A DNA stretch of 64,000 bases from contig NZ_JANLNY010000028.1 of the NCBI RefSeq assembly GCF_025465995.1, positions 124,001-188,000 on the forward strand, in the 5' to 3' direction. Positions 18,154 through 26,169 of this stretch are shown in pieces. The notes beneath the pieces were generated by a model. That model was not told the DNA's origin and ran no database searches. It worked only from the letters and a program-made list of their open reading frames with translations. Positions within the stretch are counted from its first letter, which is position 1. Each line of letters starts with the position of its first letter. Both the position numbers and the translations under genes were made by a program. This DNA comes from Pseudomonas sp. 5P_3.1_Bac2. GTDB taxonomy: Bacteria; Pseudomonadota; Gammaproteobacteria; Pseudomonadales; Pseudomonadaceae.

Positions 18154-19239
18154 TCAGCTGGCTTTAATCAGCGCCTCAACAGCAGCGACTTGCCGATCCA
18201 AGGTGGCGCGGTCAGCGCAGCGCAGGGTGGCATGCCCCACCTTACGCCCGACCTTAAAGGCCTTGCCGTAGTGGTGCAGATGGCAGTCGGCAATGCTTAG
18301 CACCTGATCGACCGGGGGAACCACGCCGATAAAGTTGAGCATGGCGCTTTCGCCCACCTTGGCCGTGGAACCCAGCGGCAAGCCGGCGATGGCCCGCAGA
18401 TGGTTCTCGAACTGGCTGCACTCGGCGCCTTCGATGGTCCAGTGCCCGGAGTTATGCACGCGCGGAGCGATTTCGTTGGCCTTAAGGCCGCCATCGACTT
18501 CAAAGAACTCGAAGGCCAGCACGCCGACGTAATCCAGCTGTTTGAGCACGCGGCCCACGTAGTCTTCGGCCAGGCCTTGCAGCGGATGCGCGGTGCTGGC
18601 GATGGACAGGCCGAGGATGCCGCTGTCGTGGCGGTTGTGCACCAGCGGGTAGAAGCGCGTTTCGCCGTCGCGGCCACGCACGGCCACCAGCGACACTTCG
18701 CCGGTGAACGGCACGAAGCCTTCGAGGATGCACGGCACGCTGCCCAGCTCGGCAAACGCCCCCTGCACGTCGCTAGGCGCGCGCAGAACCTTCTGGCCTT
18801 TGCCGTCGTAGCCCAGGGTACGGGTCTTCATCACCGCTGGCAGGCCAATGCTGGCGACTGCAGCGTCGAGATCGGCTTGCGATTGGATGTCGGCAAATTC
18901 CGGGGTGGGGATGCCGAGGTCTTTGAACATCGACTTCTCGAACCAGCGGTCGCGGGCGATGCGCAAGGCGTCGGCACTGGGATAAACCGGCACGAACTGG
19001 GAGAGGAAAGCCACGGTTTCCGCCGGCACGCTTTCGAACTCGAAGGTCACCAGATCGACTTCATCGGCCAGTTGGCGCAGGTGCGCCTGGTCGCTGTAGT
19101 CAGCGCGGATATGCTCGCCGAGGGCTTGTGCGCAGGCGTCCGGTGCCGGGTCGAGGAAGGCGAAGTCCATGCCCAGCGGCGTTCCCGCCTGGGCCAGCAT
19201 GCGACCCAACTGGCCGCCACCAATCACACCAATCTTCAT
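18154..19239 (-). CDS. purK: 5-(carboxyamino)imidazole ribonucleotide synthase PurK
   Basis: A 361-residue ATP-grasp enzyme of purine biosynthesis that carboxylates AIR to N5-CAIR with ATP and bicarbonate. The start MKIGVIGGGQLGRMLAQAG is diagnostic. ATP-grasp motifs follow: KTRTLGYDGKGQ, CILEGFVPF, EFFEVDGG and NEIAPRVHNSGHWT. It is encoded five bases after purE, with which it acts sequentially, so they form one operon. Confidence 0.98.
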   Translation of the reverse strand: MKIGVIGGGQLGRMLAQAGTPLGMDFAFLDPAPDACAQALGEHIRADYSDQAHLRQLADEVDLVTFEFESVPAETVAFLSQFVPVYPSADALRIARDRWFEKSMFKDLGIPTPEFADIQSQADLDAAVASIGLPAVMKTRTLGYDGKGQKVLRAPSDVQGAFAELGSVPCILEGFVPFTGEVSLVAVRGRDGETRFYPLVHNRHDSGILGLSIASTAHPLQGLAEDYVGRVLKQLDYVGVLAFEFFEVDGGLKANEIAPRVHNSGHWTIEGAECSQFENHLRAIAGLPLGSTAKVGESAMLNFIGVVPPVDQVLSIADCHLHHYGKAFKVGRKVGHATLRCADRATLDRQVAAVEALIKAS

Positions 19240-19244
19240 GCTAC

Positions 19245-19736
19245 TCAGGCCTCGCGGGGGTCTGGGTTGTCCAGAACCGTGTCAGTCTGTTCTGTGCGGA
19301 ATTGCTTCAGGCGCTCGTGGAATTGCGGGTGCTTGGCGCCCAAGATGCTCGCCGACAGCAGCGCCGCGTTGACCGCGCCGGCTTTGCCGATGGCCAGGGT
19401 CGCCACTGGAATGCCGGCCGGCATCTGCACGATCGACAGCAGCGAATCAACGCCCGACAGCACAGCCGATTGCACCGGCACGCCAAGCACTGGCAAATGG
19501 GTTTTCGCCGCACACATACCCGGCAGGTGGGCAGCACCGCCAGCGCCGGCGATGATCACCTCGATGCCACGGCCATCGGCCTCTTCGGCGTACTGGAACA
19601 GCAGGTCGGGGGTGCGGTGGGCAGAGACCACCTTAACCTCGTAGGGAATGCCCAGCTTGTCCAGCATCTCGGCGGTGTGGCTAAGGGTGGACCAATCGGA
19701 CTTGGAGCCCATGATCACGCCAACCAGTGCGCTCAT
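19245..19736 (-). CDS. purE: N5-carboxyaminoimidazole ribonucleotide mutase PurE
   Basis: A 163-residue class I PurE that converts N5-CAIR to CAIR. Family motifs: VGVIMGSKSDWSTL, VVSAHRTPD and IAGAGGAAHLPG. I use the ATG at 19736 (MSALVGVIMGSK), because the 17 residues of an upstream in-frame extension are not part of the family and overlap a terminator-like leader. The leader carries a strong hairpin followed by T residues (19784-19815), suggesting attenuation. Confidence 0.97.
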   Translation of the reverse strand: MSALVGVIMGSKSDWSTLSHTAEMLDKLGIPYEVKVVSAHRTPDLLFQYAEEADGRGIEVIIAGAGGAAHLPGMCAAKTHLPVLGVPVQSAVLSGVDSLLSIVQMPAGIPVATLAIGKAGAVNAALLSASILGAKHPQFHERLKQFRTEQTDTVLDNPDPREA

Positions 19737-19783
19737 CGTCGTGCCTCTTCTCGTAATGGCGCCCACAGGCGCGGCAAAAACCA

Positions 19784-19815
19784 ACAAGCCACGCGGGAGA
19801 ACCGGCGTGGCTTGT
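19784..19815 (-). promoter_or_regulatory. Terminator-like hairpin in the purE leader (candidate attenuator)
   Basis: ACAAGCCACGC (19784-19794) and GCGTGGCTTGT (19805-19815) form a perfect 11-bp stem. Read on the minus strand, the stem is followed by TGGTTTTTG, a T-rich tract. It lies about 50 bases before the purE ATG, with no minus-strand gene upstream to terminate. A smaller stem, AGCCGG/CCGGCT at about 19826-19841, precedes it and could influence folding. The regulatory signal, if any, is unknown. Confidence 0.55.
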
Positions 19816-19853
19816 CTGCGATTTACAGCCGGGCAACCGGCTAAAGGCCGCGC

Positions 19854-19859
19854 AGTATA
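19854..19859 (-). promoter_or_regulatory. Possible -10 element of purEK
   Basis: TATACT on the minus strand, about 118 bases before the purE start and upstream of both leader hairpins. The -35 region is not recognisable, so this is a weak call. Confidence 0.35.
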
Positions 19860-20087
19860 ACGTAAAGCCTAACGCCTCGGGCACCCACCATAAGGCTTAA
19901 TCCCCCGCACGGTTGGCGGGACAATCCAGACCCGTCTGAAGGCCTTGGCGCAGACCGGCTACTAGGCTATCCAACGAGTGTTTCTTGGGCATACGCACGG
20001 CTAAAGGCGCACCAACGTGCCAAACACCATCAGCCACGGCACAGATATTGCTCGCTCTGGCTTATCTTTCAGCACAGGGTCAGGTCG
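19860..20087. other. Spacer between divergent purE and araC-type gene
   Basis: No gene supported. A short frame at 19985-20368 mostly overlaps the AraC-type gene. The stretch probably holds both promoters. Confidence 0.4.
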
Positions 20088-21080
20088 ATGTTGCACGCCC
20101 ACCTCACCACCTTGCATGTGGTCTCGCAAATCCTCGCCAGCCTGCGCGCCGATGCCGCCCTGACAGCTCAGCTGCTGCAGGGCAGTGGCCTGGTGGCGGC
20201 CGATCTAGACTGCGCCGACACCCGCATCACGCGCACCCAAGAGTTGCAGGTATGCAGCAATGCTCTGCAATTGCGCAGCGATCTGGGCTTGCTGCTGGGC
20301 CAGCGCATGCATGTGTCCGCCTACGGGTTGGTGGGTTACGCCGCGCTGTCCAGTGCCACCTTAGGTGACGCCTGGCAGTTACTGCTCAGTTATCCGGCCC
20401 TGCTCGGCACGTACTTCAAGCTGTCACTGGATATTACCGACGAGCTGGCTTGGGTCAGCGCCAGTCACTATCAGCACGATGCGGCGTTGTATGAGTTCAA
20501 CGTCGAGATGTGCCTCGGTTCGCTCAAGTTGATCTGCGATGACCTGCTCGGTGAGCCGCTGCCCTTAAGCGCCGCCGAGTTTAGTTATGCCCGGCCGGCG
20601 TATAGCGAACAGTATAAAAATAACTTCGCCTGCGCCTTGCAGTTCGATGCAACGCGCAATGCCTTCGCCTTCCCCGCCAGTTGGCTGAAGAAACGCCTGC
20701 CGCTGGCCGATGCGGTGACCCATTGCGACATGCTCGAGCGCTGTCGCAAGCAAAATACCGAGTTCACCAATCGCCAGGCCTGGCTGGCGCGTATCCGCCA
20801 GTTGCTGGCCCAGCAGCTCAGCGCGCCACCCAGCCTCGATCAACTGGCGCAGCAGGTGCACTGCTCATCGCGCACCCTGCGCCGGCATTTGCAGGAGCTC
20901 GGCACCCATTACCAAGAGCTGCTCGATGAACTGCGCTATGAGCATGCCAAGACCCTGCTCAGCCAAGAGCACTGGCCGATCTGCCGTATCGCCGAGCATC
21001 TGGGCTTTAGCGAGACCGCCAGCTTTCGCCATGCCTTTCAGCGCTGGAGCGGAGTGGCGCCGAGTCAGTTTCGCGGTTAG
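20088..21080 (+). CDS. AraC-family transcriptional regulator (OruR/ArgR-like architecture)
   Basis: A 330-residue regulator with an N-terminal AraC-type ligand-binding region (family arabinose_bd, about 15-200, with LLLGQRMHVSAYGLVGYAAL) and a C-terminal double helix-turn-helix (about 235-330). The latter includes DQLAQQVHCSSRTLRRHLQE and ICRIAEHLGFSETASFRHAF. It precedes an acetylpolyamine amidohydrolase and a polyamine-binding protein on the same strand, so it may control polyamine use, but no binding site is evident. The ribosome-binding site is weak. Confidence 0.85.
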   Translation: MLHAHLTTLHVVSQILASLRADAALTAQLLQGSGLVAADLDCADTRITRTQELQVCSNALQLRSDLGLLLGQRMHVSAYGLVGYAALSSATLGDAWQLLLSYPALLGTYFKLSLDITDELAWVSASHYQHDAALYEFNVEMCLGSLKLICDDLLGEPLPLSAAEFSYARPAYSEQYKNNFACALQFDATRNAFAFPASWLKKRLPLADAVTHCDMLERCRKQNTEFTNRQAWLARIRQLLAQQLSAPPSLDQLAQQVHCSSRTLRRHLQELGTHYQELLDELRYEHAKTLLSQEHWPICRIAEHLGFSETASFRHAFQRWSGVAPSQFRG

Positions 21081-21215
21081 GCACCGCCGGCACAGGACAT
21101 TAGTGGGCGCCAAATTTGGCCACAATTATCCCCTTTTGGCCGTTCCCAGCGTTCATCCCAGCGCCTAAGCCTGCCAACAATGCAGGCCATGACCCCACGC
21201 GGCGGAGCGCAAACC

Positions 21216-22244
21216 ATGCGGACTTATTACAGCGATGACCATCGCCTGCACCACGGCACCTGTGAGCTGATCGACGGCAAATTACAGCCTTGTTTTGAGA
21301 AGCCGCAGCGCGCCGACCATATCCTCAAGCGCGTGCAAGACCGCCAGATCGGCGCCGTGCTAGCGCCTGAAGACTTCGGCCTGGCGCCTATCGCGCGGAT
21401 CCACAGCGCCGACTACCTGAACTTCTTTCAGCACGCCTGGAGCCGCTGGCAGGCACTAAATGGCGAAGGTGATCTGCTGCCCTTTACCTTCCCGGCGCGC
21501 ACCCTGCGCAGCGTGCGCCCGCAAAACCTGCATGGCGAGCTGGGCTATTACAGCTTTGACGGCGGCGCGCCGATTACTGCCGGCACCTGGCAAGCAGCCT
21601 ACAGTGCGGCGCAAGTGGCGCTCAGCGCCCAAGCCGAGATCAGCGCCGGCGCCCACAGCGCCTTTGCTCTGTGCCGACCACCAGGACACCACGCCGCCGG
21701 CGATTTGATGGGCGGTTACTGCTTCCTCAATAACGCCGCCATCGCCGCCCAGGCCTTTCTTGATCAAGGCAAACAGCGCGTGGCCATCCTCGATGTCGAT
21801 TACCACCACGGCAACGGCACCCAGGATATTTTCTATCGGCGCAGCGATGTGCTGTTCACCTCGATCCACGGTGATCCGGCCTTCGAGTTCCCGTTCTTCC
21901 TAGGCTATGCCGATGAGTTGGGCGAGGGCGCCGGTGAGGGCTTCAACTTCAACTATCCACTGCCCATGGGCAGCCCGTGGACAGTCTGGGCCGAAGCCCT
22001 GGAGCAAGCGTGCGGGCGTATCAGCGCCTTCGACGCCGAGGTGATTGTGGTGTCGCTGGGCGTGGACACCTTTAAAGATGACCCGATTTCCCAGTTCAAG
22101 CTCGACAGCCCGGACTATCTCGCCATGGGCCGGCGCATTGCCGCCTTAGGCAAACCCACCCTGTTCGTTATGGAAGGCGGTTATGCGGTGGAAGCCATTG
22201 GCGTGAACGCGGTGAACGTGCTGGAGGGCTTTCTCGGCGCCTGA
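21216..22244 (+). CDS. aphA: Acetylpolyamine amidohydrolase (histone-deacetylase family)
   Basis: A 343-residue zinc hydrolase of the HDAC superfamily. I start at MRTYYSDDHRLHHG (21216), which matches the usual N-terminus of Pseudomonas acetylpolyamine amidohydrolases, and not at 21180. Catalytic features: RPPGHHAAGDLMGGYCFLNN, the zinc ligands in DVDYHHGNG and SLGVDTFKDDPIS, and the EGGY tyrosine near the C-terminus. These enzymes deacetylate acetylputrescine or acetylcadaverine before catabolism. A polyamine-binding protein gene follows, as in the PA1409-PA1410 pair of P. aeruginosa, which supports the substrate call. Confidence 0.92.
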   Translation: MRTYYSDDHRLHHGTCELIDGKLQPCFEKPQRADHILKRVQDRQIGAVLAPEDFGLAPIARIHSADYLNFFQHAWSRWQALNGEGDLLPFTFPARTLRSVRPQNLHGELGYYSFDGGAPITAGTWQAAYSAAQVALSAQAEISAGAHSAFALCRPPGHHAAGDLMGGYCFLNNAAIAAQAFLDQGKQRVAILDVDYHHGNGTQDIFYRRSDVLFTSIHGDPAFEFPFFLGYADELGEGAGEGFNFNYPLPMGSPWTVWAEALEQACGRISAFDAEVIVVSLGVDTFKDDPISQFKLDSPDYLAMGRRIAALGKPTLFVMEGGYAVEAIGVNAVNVLEGFLGA

Positions 22245-22320
22245 GCTTGAGGCGCCTGCGTCATGCGGTTTTTCCTGATCTGCCAAGAACTGACTAACTA
22301 ATGATTCAGGGGTACACAAC

Positions 22321-23433
22321 ATGAAGAGCATCAAGCAACTGCTGGGCGTGGCCCTGTGCGGCGCCAGCCTGCTGGCCGCCAGCGCGCAAGCCGAAGACCC
22401 AGGCGCTGAACGCGAACTGCGGATCTATAACTGGGCCGACTACATCTTGCCGGCAGTGCCTAAAGAGTTCGCCGCCAAGAGCGGCATCAAGCTGACCTGG
22501 GACACCTTTGAAACCAACGAAGCCCTGGAAGCCAAGCTGCTCACCGGCAACTCGGGCTATGACCTGGTGGTGCCAAGCAACAACTACCTCGATATCCAGA
22601 TCAAAGCCGGGGTGTTCCAGAAGCTGGATAAATCCAAGCTGCCCAACTGGCAGTACCTTGACCCTGGCTTGCTGCAGTTGATGGCCGCCAGCGACCCGGG
22701 TAACGAACATGGCGTGCCCTATATGTACGGCACTATTTTGCTGGGCTTTAACCCCGACAAAGTCAAAGCCGTACTGGGCGCCGACGCACCGGTGGACAGT
22801 TGGGACCTGGTGTTTAAACCGGAGAACATGGAGAAGCTCAAGCAGTGCGGCGTGGCCATGCTCGACTCGGCCAGCGACATCCTGCCCATCGCCTTGCATT
22901 ACCTAGGCCTCGATCCCAACAGCACCAATGAGCAGGACTACCAGAAAGCCAGCGAGCTGATGCTGAAGATTCGCCCTTATGTGGCCTACTTCCACTCAGC
23001 CAAGTACATGAACGACATCGCCAGCGGCGAAATCTGCGTGGCAGTGGGGTATTCCGGCAGCTTCTTCCAGTTTGCCAACCGCGCCAAAGAGGCTGGCAAC
23101 GGTGTAGTGATCGACTGGCGCCTGCCTAAAGAAGGTGCGCCGCTGTGGTACGACGCATTCGCCATCCCGAAAAGTGCGAAGAACGTCGCCGAGGCCCATG
23201 AGTTCCTCAACAACCTGATCGAGCCCAGCGTGATTGCCTCGATCAGCGACTTCCTTGGCTACCCCAACGCCAGTACAGAGGGCATGGCCAAAGTCAGCGC
23301 TGAAATCAGCCAAAACCCCGGGCTGACGCCCACGGCCGAAGCGCAAAAGAGCCTGTATGTACTCAAACCGCTGCCCCAGAAGATAGAGCGGCTGCGCACC
23401 CGGGCGTGGACCGCGATTAAGTCCGGCACCTGA
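22321..23433 (+). CDS. Polyamine ABC transporter substrate-binding protein (PotF-like)
   Basis: A 370-residue periplasmic protein with a signal peptide ending at SAQAE and the PotD/PotF signature RIYNWADYILPAVPKEF. Further typical segments are GYDLVVPSNNYLDIQIKAG, VPYMYGTILLGFN and the C-terminal hinge region. It is expected to bind putrescine or another polyamine, fitting the amidohydrolase upstream. No permease or ATPase gene is adjacent, so it must share a transporter encoded elsewhere or act in sensing. An intrinsic terminator follows at 23473-23497. Confidence 0.92.
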   Translation: MKSIKQLLGVALCGASLLAASAQAEDPGAERELRIYNWADYILPAVPKEFAAKSGIKLTWDTFETNEALEAKLLTGNSGYDLVVPSNNYLDIQIKAGVFQKLDKSKLPNWQYLDPGLLQLMAASDPGNEHGVPYMYGTILLGFNPDKVKAVLGADAPVDSWDLVFKPENMEKLKQCGVAMLDSASDILPIALHYLGLDPNSTNEQDYQKASELMLKIRPYVAYFHSAKYMNDIASGEICVAVGYSGSFFQFANRAKEAGNGVVIDWRLPKEGAPLWYDAFAIPKSAKNVAEAHEFLNNLIEPSVIASISDFLGYPNASTEGMAKVSAEISQNPGLTPTAEAQKSLYVLKPLPQKIERLRTRAWTAIKSGT

Positions 23434-23438
23434 TTCCG

Positions 23439-23452
23439 TTCGGATTCCCGAA
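23439..23452 (+). promoter_or_regulatory. Palindromic AauR-type activator site upstream of aatJ
   Basis: TTCGGATTCCCGAA, i.e. TTCGG-N4-CCGAA, inside a longer perfect palindrome (8-bp arms, 23436-23455). From memory this is the motif reported for AauR in P. putida. It sits about 115 bases upstream of a sigma-54 promoter, a normal distance for an enhancer-binding protein. Confidence 0.75.
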
Positions 23453-23472
23453 CGGTAAATCCCAATAAAATC

Positions 23473-23497
23473 GCCCAGCCGAACGGTTGGGCTTTTT
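23473..23497 (+). terminator. Intrinsic terminator of the polyamine-binding gene
   Basis: GCCCAGCC at 23473-23480 pairs with GGTTGGGC at 23485-23492 (one G-T pair, GAAC loop), followed by TTTTT and a further T-run. Confidence 0.88.
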
Positions 23498-23567
23498 GCG
23501 TTTTTTATCGCAAAAAAATATTAAACAAATTCAACCACTTAGGCGCATCAATAAATCCTCCGTGCAC

Positions 23568-23583
23568 TGGCACACAACCTGCT
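23568..23583 (+). promoter_or_regulatory. Sigma-54 promoter of aatJ
   Basis: TGGCACACAACCTGCT has the -24 GG and -12 GC at the exact spacing of the consensus TGGCAC-N5-TTGC. It lies 127 bases before the aatJ ATG, downstream of the AauR-type site, and AauR itself is encoded at the end of the operon. Confidence 0.85.
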
Positions 23584-23709
23584 CTTAACTGACTTAGGAA
23601 TGGAACATCCGGTCTAAAGAGACATCCCATCCCATGCAACTTGCAAGCTGTGGGACACCTATTTCAGAGCAGTGGCCTAGCCACCATAACAACAACGAGG
23701 ACTAGATTC

Positions 23710-24618
23710 ATGCGTATTCTCCCCCGTGTACTGAGTGCAGCTATCGCTGCCACGCTGATCTCCACCCCGCTTTTGGCAGCAGAACTCACCGGCACCCTGA
23801 AGAAGATCAAAGATTCGGGCACCATCACCTTGGGTCATCGCGACTCATCGATTCCCTTCTCTTATTACGGCGACAACCCGCAGCAGCCCGTGGGCTACTC
23901 CCATGACCTGCAGCTGAAGATCGTCGACGCCCTGAAGAAAGAACTCGATGCGCCGAACCTCAAGGTCCGCTACAACCTGATCACCTCGCAGACCCGTATC
24001 CCGCTGGTGCAAAACGGCACCGTGGATATCGAGTGTGGCTCCACCACCAACAACGCCGAGCGCCAGCAACAAGTGGACTTCTCGGTGGGCATCTTTGAAG
24101 TCGGCACCCGTCTGCTGACCAAGAAGACCTCCGGCATCAATGACTTCCCTGACCTCAAGGGCAAGAACGTGGTAACCACCGCCGGCACCACTTCCGAGCG
24201 CCTGCTCAAGGCCATGAATGCCGAGAAGAAAATGGGCATGAATGTGATCTCGGCGAAAGATCACGGCGAAGCCTTCCTCATGCTCGAGTCCGGCCGTGCC
24301 GTGGCCTTCATGATGGACGACGCGCTGCTCGCCGGGGAAATGGCCAAGGCCAAGAAGCCGCAAGACTGGGTCGTGGTCGGCGAACCGCAATCCTATGAAA
24401 TCTACGGCTGCATGATGCGCAAAGGCGACCCAGCCTTTAAGCAAGTGGTGGATAAAGCCCTGAGCGACACCTTCGCCTCCGGCGACATCAATGCCATCTA
24501 CGACAAGTGGTTTATGCAGCCCGTGCCGCCAAAAGGCCTCAACCTCAACTTCCCGATGAGTGATGAGCTGAAAAAGCTGCTGGCCGAGCCTACCGATAAA
24601 GCCGCTGAGCAACTCTAA
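23710..24618 (+). CDS. aatJ: Glutamate/aspartate-binding protein AatJ (GltI family)
   Basis: A 302-residue periplasmic binding protein. I choose the ATG at 23710, which gives a proper signal peptide (MRILPRVLSAAIAATLISTP, cleavage near LLAAE) and has ACGAGGAC upstream; a longer frame from 23641 would hide the signal. The core matches the GltI/PEB1 family: TLGHRDSSIPFSYYG, VDIECGSTTNNAERQQQVDF and GINDFPDLKGKNVV. It delivers glutamate and aspartate to AatQMP. In pseudomonads this operon is induced by acidic amino acids through AauSR. Confidence 0.95.
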   Translation: MRILPRVLSAAIAATLISTPLLAAELTGTLKKIKDSGTITLGHRDSSIPFSYYGDNPQQPVGYSHDLQLKIVDALKKELDAPNLKVRYNLITSQTRIPLVQNGTVDIECGSTTNNAERQQQVDFSVGIFEVGTRLLTKKTSGINDFPDLKGKNVVTTAGTTSERLLKAMNAEKKMGMNVISAKDHGEAFLMLESGRAVAFMMDDALLAGEMAKAKKPQDWVVVGEPQSYEIYGCMMRKGDPAFKQVVDKALSDTFASGDINAIYDKWFMQPVPPKGLNLNFPMSDELKKLLAEPTDKAAEQL

Positions 24619-24632
24619 AGCGGCCAGCCGCA

Positions 24633-24689
24633 CCAGGGGTTCGTTAACCCCTGGGCGGCGCGTGCCTGCGCGCTGGGCAAGCAGCGCGC
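24633..24689 (+). promoter_or_regulatory. Two hairpins between aatJ and aatQ
   Basis: CCAGGGGTT/AACCCCTGG (24633-24654, 4-base loop) and GCGCGCTG/CAGCGCGC (24668-24689) are perfect stems without T-runs. Such structures commonly stabilise the binding-protein message and lower expression of the permease genes. Confidence 0.65.
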
Positions 24690-24751
24690 TTCCATCGGCC
24701 CGTTGACGCCTCCTGCGGCGCTAACGGCGGACCACTCAAGGGGAAACCCGC

Positions 24752-25498
24752 ATGAACTACAACTGGGACTGGGGCATTTTCTTCAAGTCCACCGGCATTG
24801 GCAGCGAGATCTATCTGGACTGGTTTATCACCGGCCTGGGCTGGACCATCGCGATCTCGCTGGTTGGCTGGATCATCGCCCTGTTACTCGGCTCACTCCT
24901 AGGTGTGATGCGCACCTTACCCAATCGCTGGCTGGCCGGCTTTGCCCGCCTGTACGTGGAAATTTTCCGCAACGTGCCGCTCTTGGTGCAGCTGTTTCTT
25001 TGGTACTTCCTGGTGCCGGACCTGCTGCCCGAACCCCTGGAAATGTGGTTTAAACAAGACCTAAGCCCTGCCACCTCGGCCTACCTCAGCGTCGTCGTGT
25101 GCCTGGGTCTGTTCACCGCCGCACGGGTTTGCGAGCAGGTGCGCACCGGTATCGAAGCTCTGCCTCGAGGCCAAAGCGCCGCCGCTCAGGCCATGGGTTT
25201 CAGCCTCGCGCAAACGTACTGGAACGTGCTGTTGCCGCAGGCTTATCGGATCATCATTCCGCCGCTCACCAGCGAGTTTTTGAACATCTTCAAGAACAGC
25301 TCGGTGGCCTCCCTGATCGGTTTGATGGAGCTGTTGGCGCAAACCAAACAGAGCGCCGAATTCAGCGCCAACCTGTTTGAAGCCTTCACCCTCGCCACCC
25401 TGATTTACTTCACCTTGAACATGAGCCTGATGTTGCTGATGCGTTTGCTGGAGAAAAAAGTCAGCGTGCCGGGCCTGATTTCCATGGGAGGTAAATGA
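24752..25498 (+). CDS. aatQ: Glutamate/aspartate ABC permease AatQ (GltJ family)
   Basis: A 248-residue HisMQ-type permease with five or so membrane helices and the EAA-like cytoplasmic loop GIEALPRGQSAAAQAMGFS. The N-terminal YNWDWGIF is typical of GltJ proteins. It forms the membrane channel with AatM. AAGGGGAA precedes the ATG, and the stop overlaps the next start. Confidence 0.95.
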   Translation: MNYNWDWGIFFKSTGIGSEIYLDWFITGLGWTIAISLVGWIIALLLGSLLGVMRTLPNRWLAGFARLYVEIFRNVPLLVQLFLWYFLVPDLLPEPLEMWFKQDLSPATSAYLSVVVCLGLFTAARVCEQVRTGIEALPRGQSAAAQAMGFSLAQTYWNVLLPQAYRIIIPPLTSEFLNIFKNSSVASLIGLMELLAQTKQSAEFSANLFEAFTLATLIYFTLNMSLMLLMRLLEKKVSVPGLISMGGK

Positions 25499-26169
25499 TG
25501 GAATTGGATTTCAGTGCCATCATCCCGGCCCTGCCCGGGCTCTGGGAAGGCATGGCGATGACCCTGCAACTGGCTGCGCTGGGCATTCTCGGCGGCGTGG
25601 TGCTGGGCACCTTGCTGGCCTTGATGCGGATGTCGAGCAACAAGCTGCTGGCGAAGATTGCCGCCACCTACGTCAGCTACTTCCGCTCGATTCCACTGTT
25701 GCTGGTGATCACCTGGTTCTACTTTGCCGTGCCGTTTATCCTGCGCTGGATCACCGGTGAAGACACCCCGGTCGGCGCGTTCAGCTCGTGCTTGGTGGCG
25801 TTCATCATGTTCGAGGCGGCGTACTTCTGCGAAATCGTCCGCGCCGGCATCCAGGCCATTCCCCGTGGCCAGCTGGGCGCCGCGCAAGCTTTGGGCATGA
25901 GCTACGGTCAGTGCATGCGCCTGATCATCCTGCCGCAAGCCTTTCGCAAGATGACTCCGCTGCTGTTGCAGCAAAGTATCATCCTCTTCCAAGACACCTC
26001 GCTGGTGTACACCGTCGGCCTGATGGACTTCCTCAACGCCGCGCGTTCGCGTGGCGACATCCTCGGCCAGCCCCATGAGTTTTTGATTTTCGCCGGGGTG
26101 GTGTACTTCCTGATCAGCTTCTGCGCATCGCTTGCGGTCAAGCATCTGCAAAAAAGGTTATCCGTATGA
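25495..26169 (+). CDS. aatM: Glutamate/aspartate ABC permease AatM (GltK family)
   Basis: A 224-residue second permease subunit with the EAA loop GIQAIPRGQLGAAQALGMSY and the conserved SYFRSIPLLLVITWFYF. Two successive ATG codons (25495 and 25498) are possible starts; GGGAGG precedes both. The first overlaps the aatQ stop as ATGA. The stop overlaps aatP in the same way, so the three subunits are translationally coupled. Confidence 0.95.
   Translation: MMELDFSAIIPALPGLWEGMAMTLQLAALGILGGVVLGTLLALMRMSSNKLLAKIAATYVSYFRSIPLLLVITWFYFAVPFILRWITGEDTPVGAFSSCLVAFIMFEAAYFCEIVRAGIQAIPRGQLGAAQALGMSYGQCMRLIILPQAFRKMTPLLLQQSIILFQDTSLVYTVGLMDFLNAARSRGDILGQPHEFLIFAGVVYFLISFCASLAVKHLQKRLSV

Noticed and set aside
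18400..19644. 414-codon plus-strand open frame opposite purK and purE
   Set aside because: Both minus-strand proteins are unmistakable; the plus frame shows no motif.
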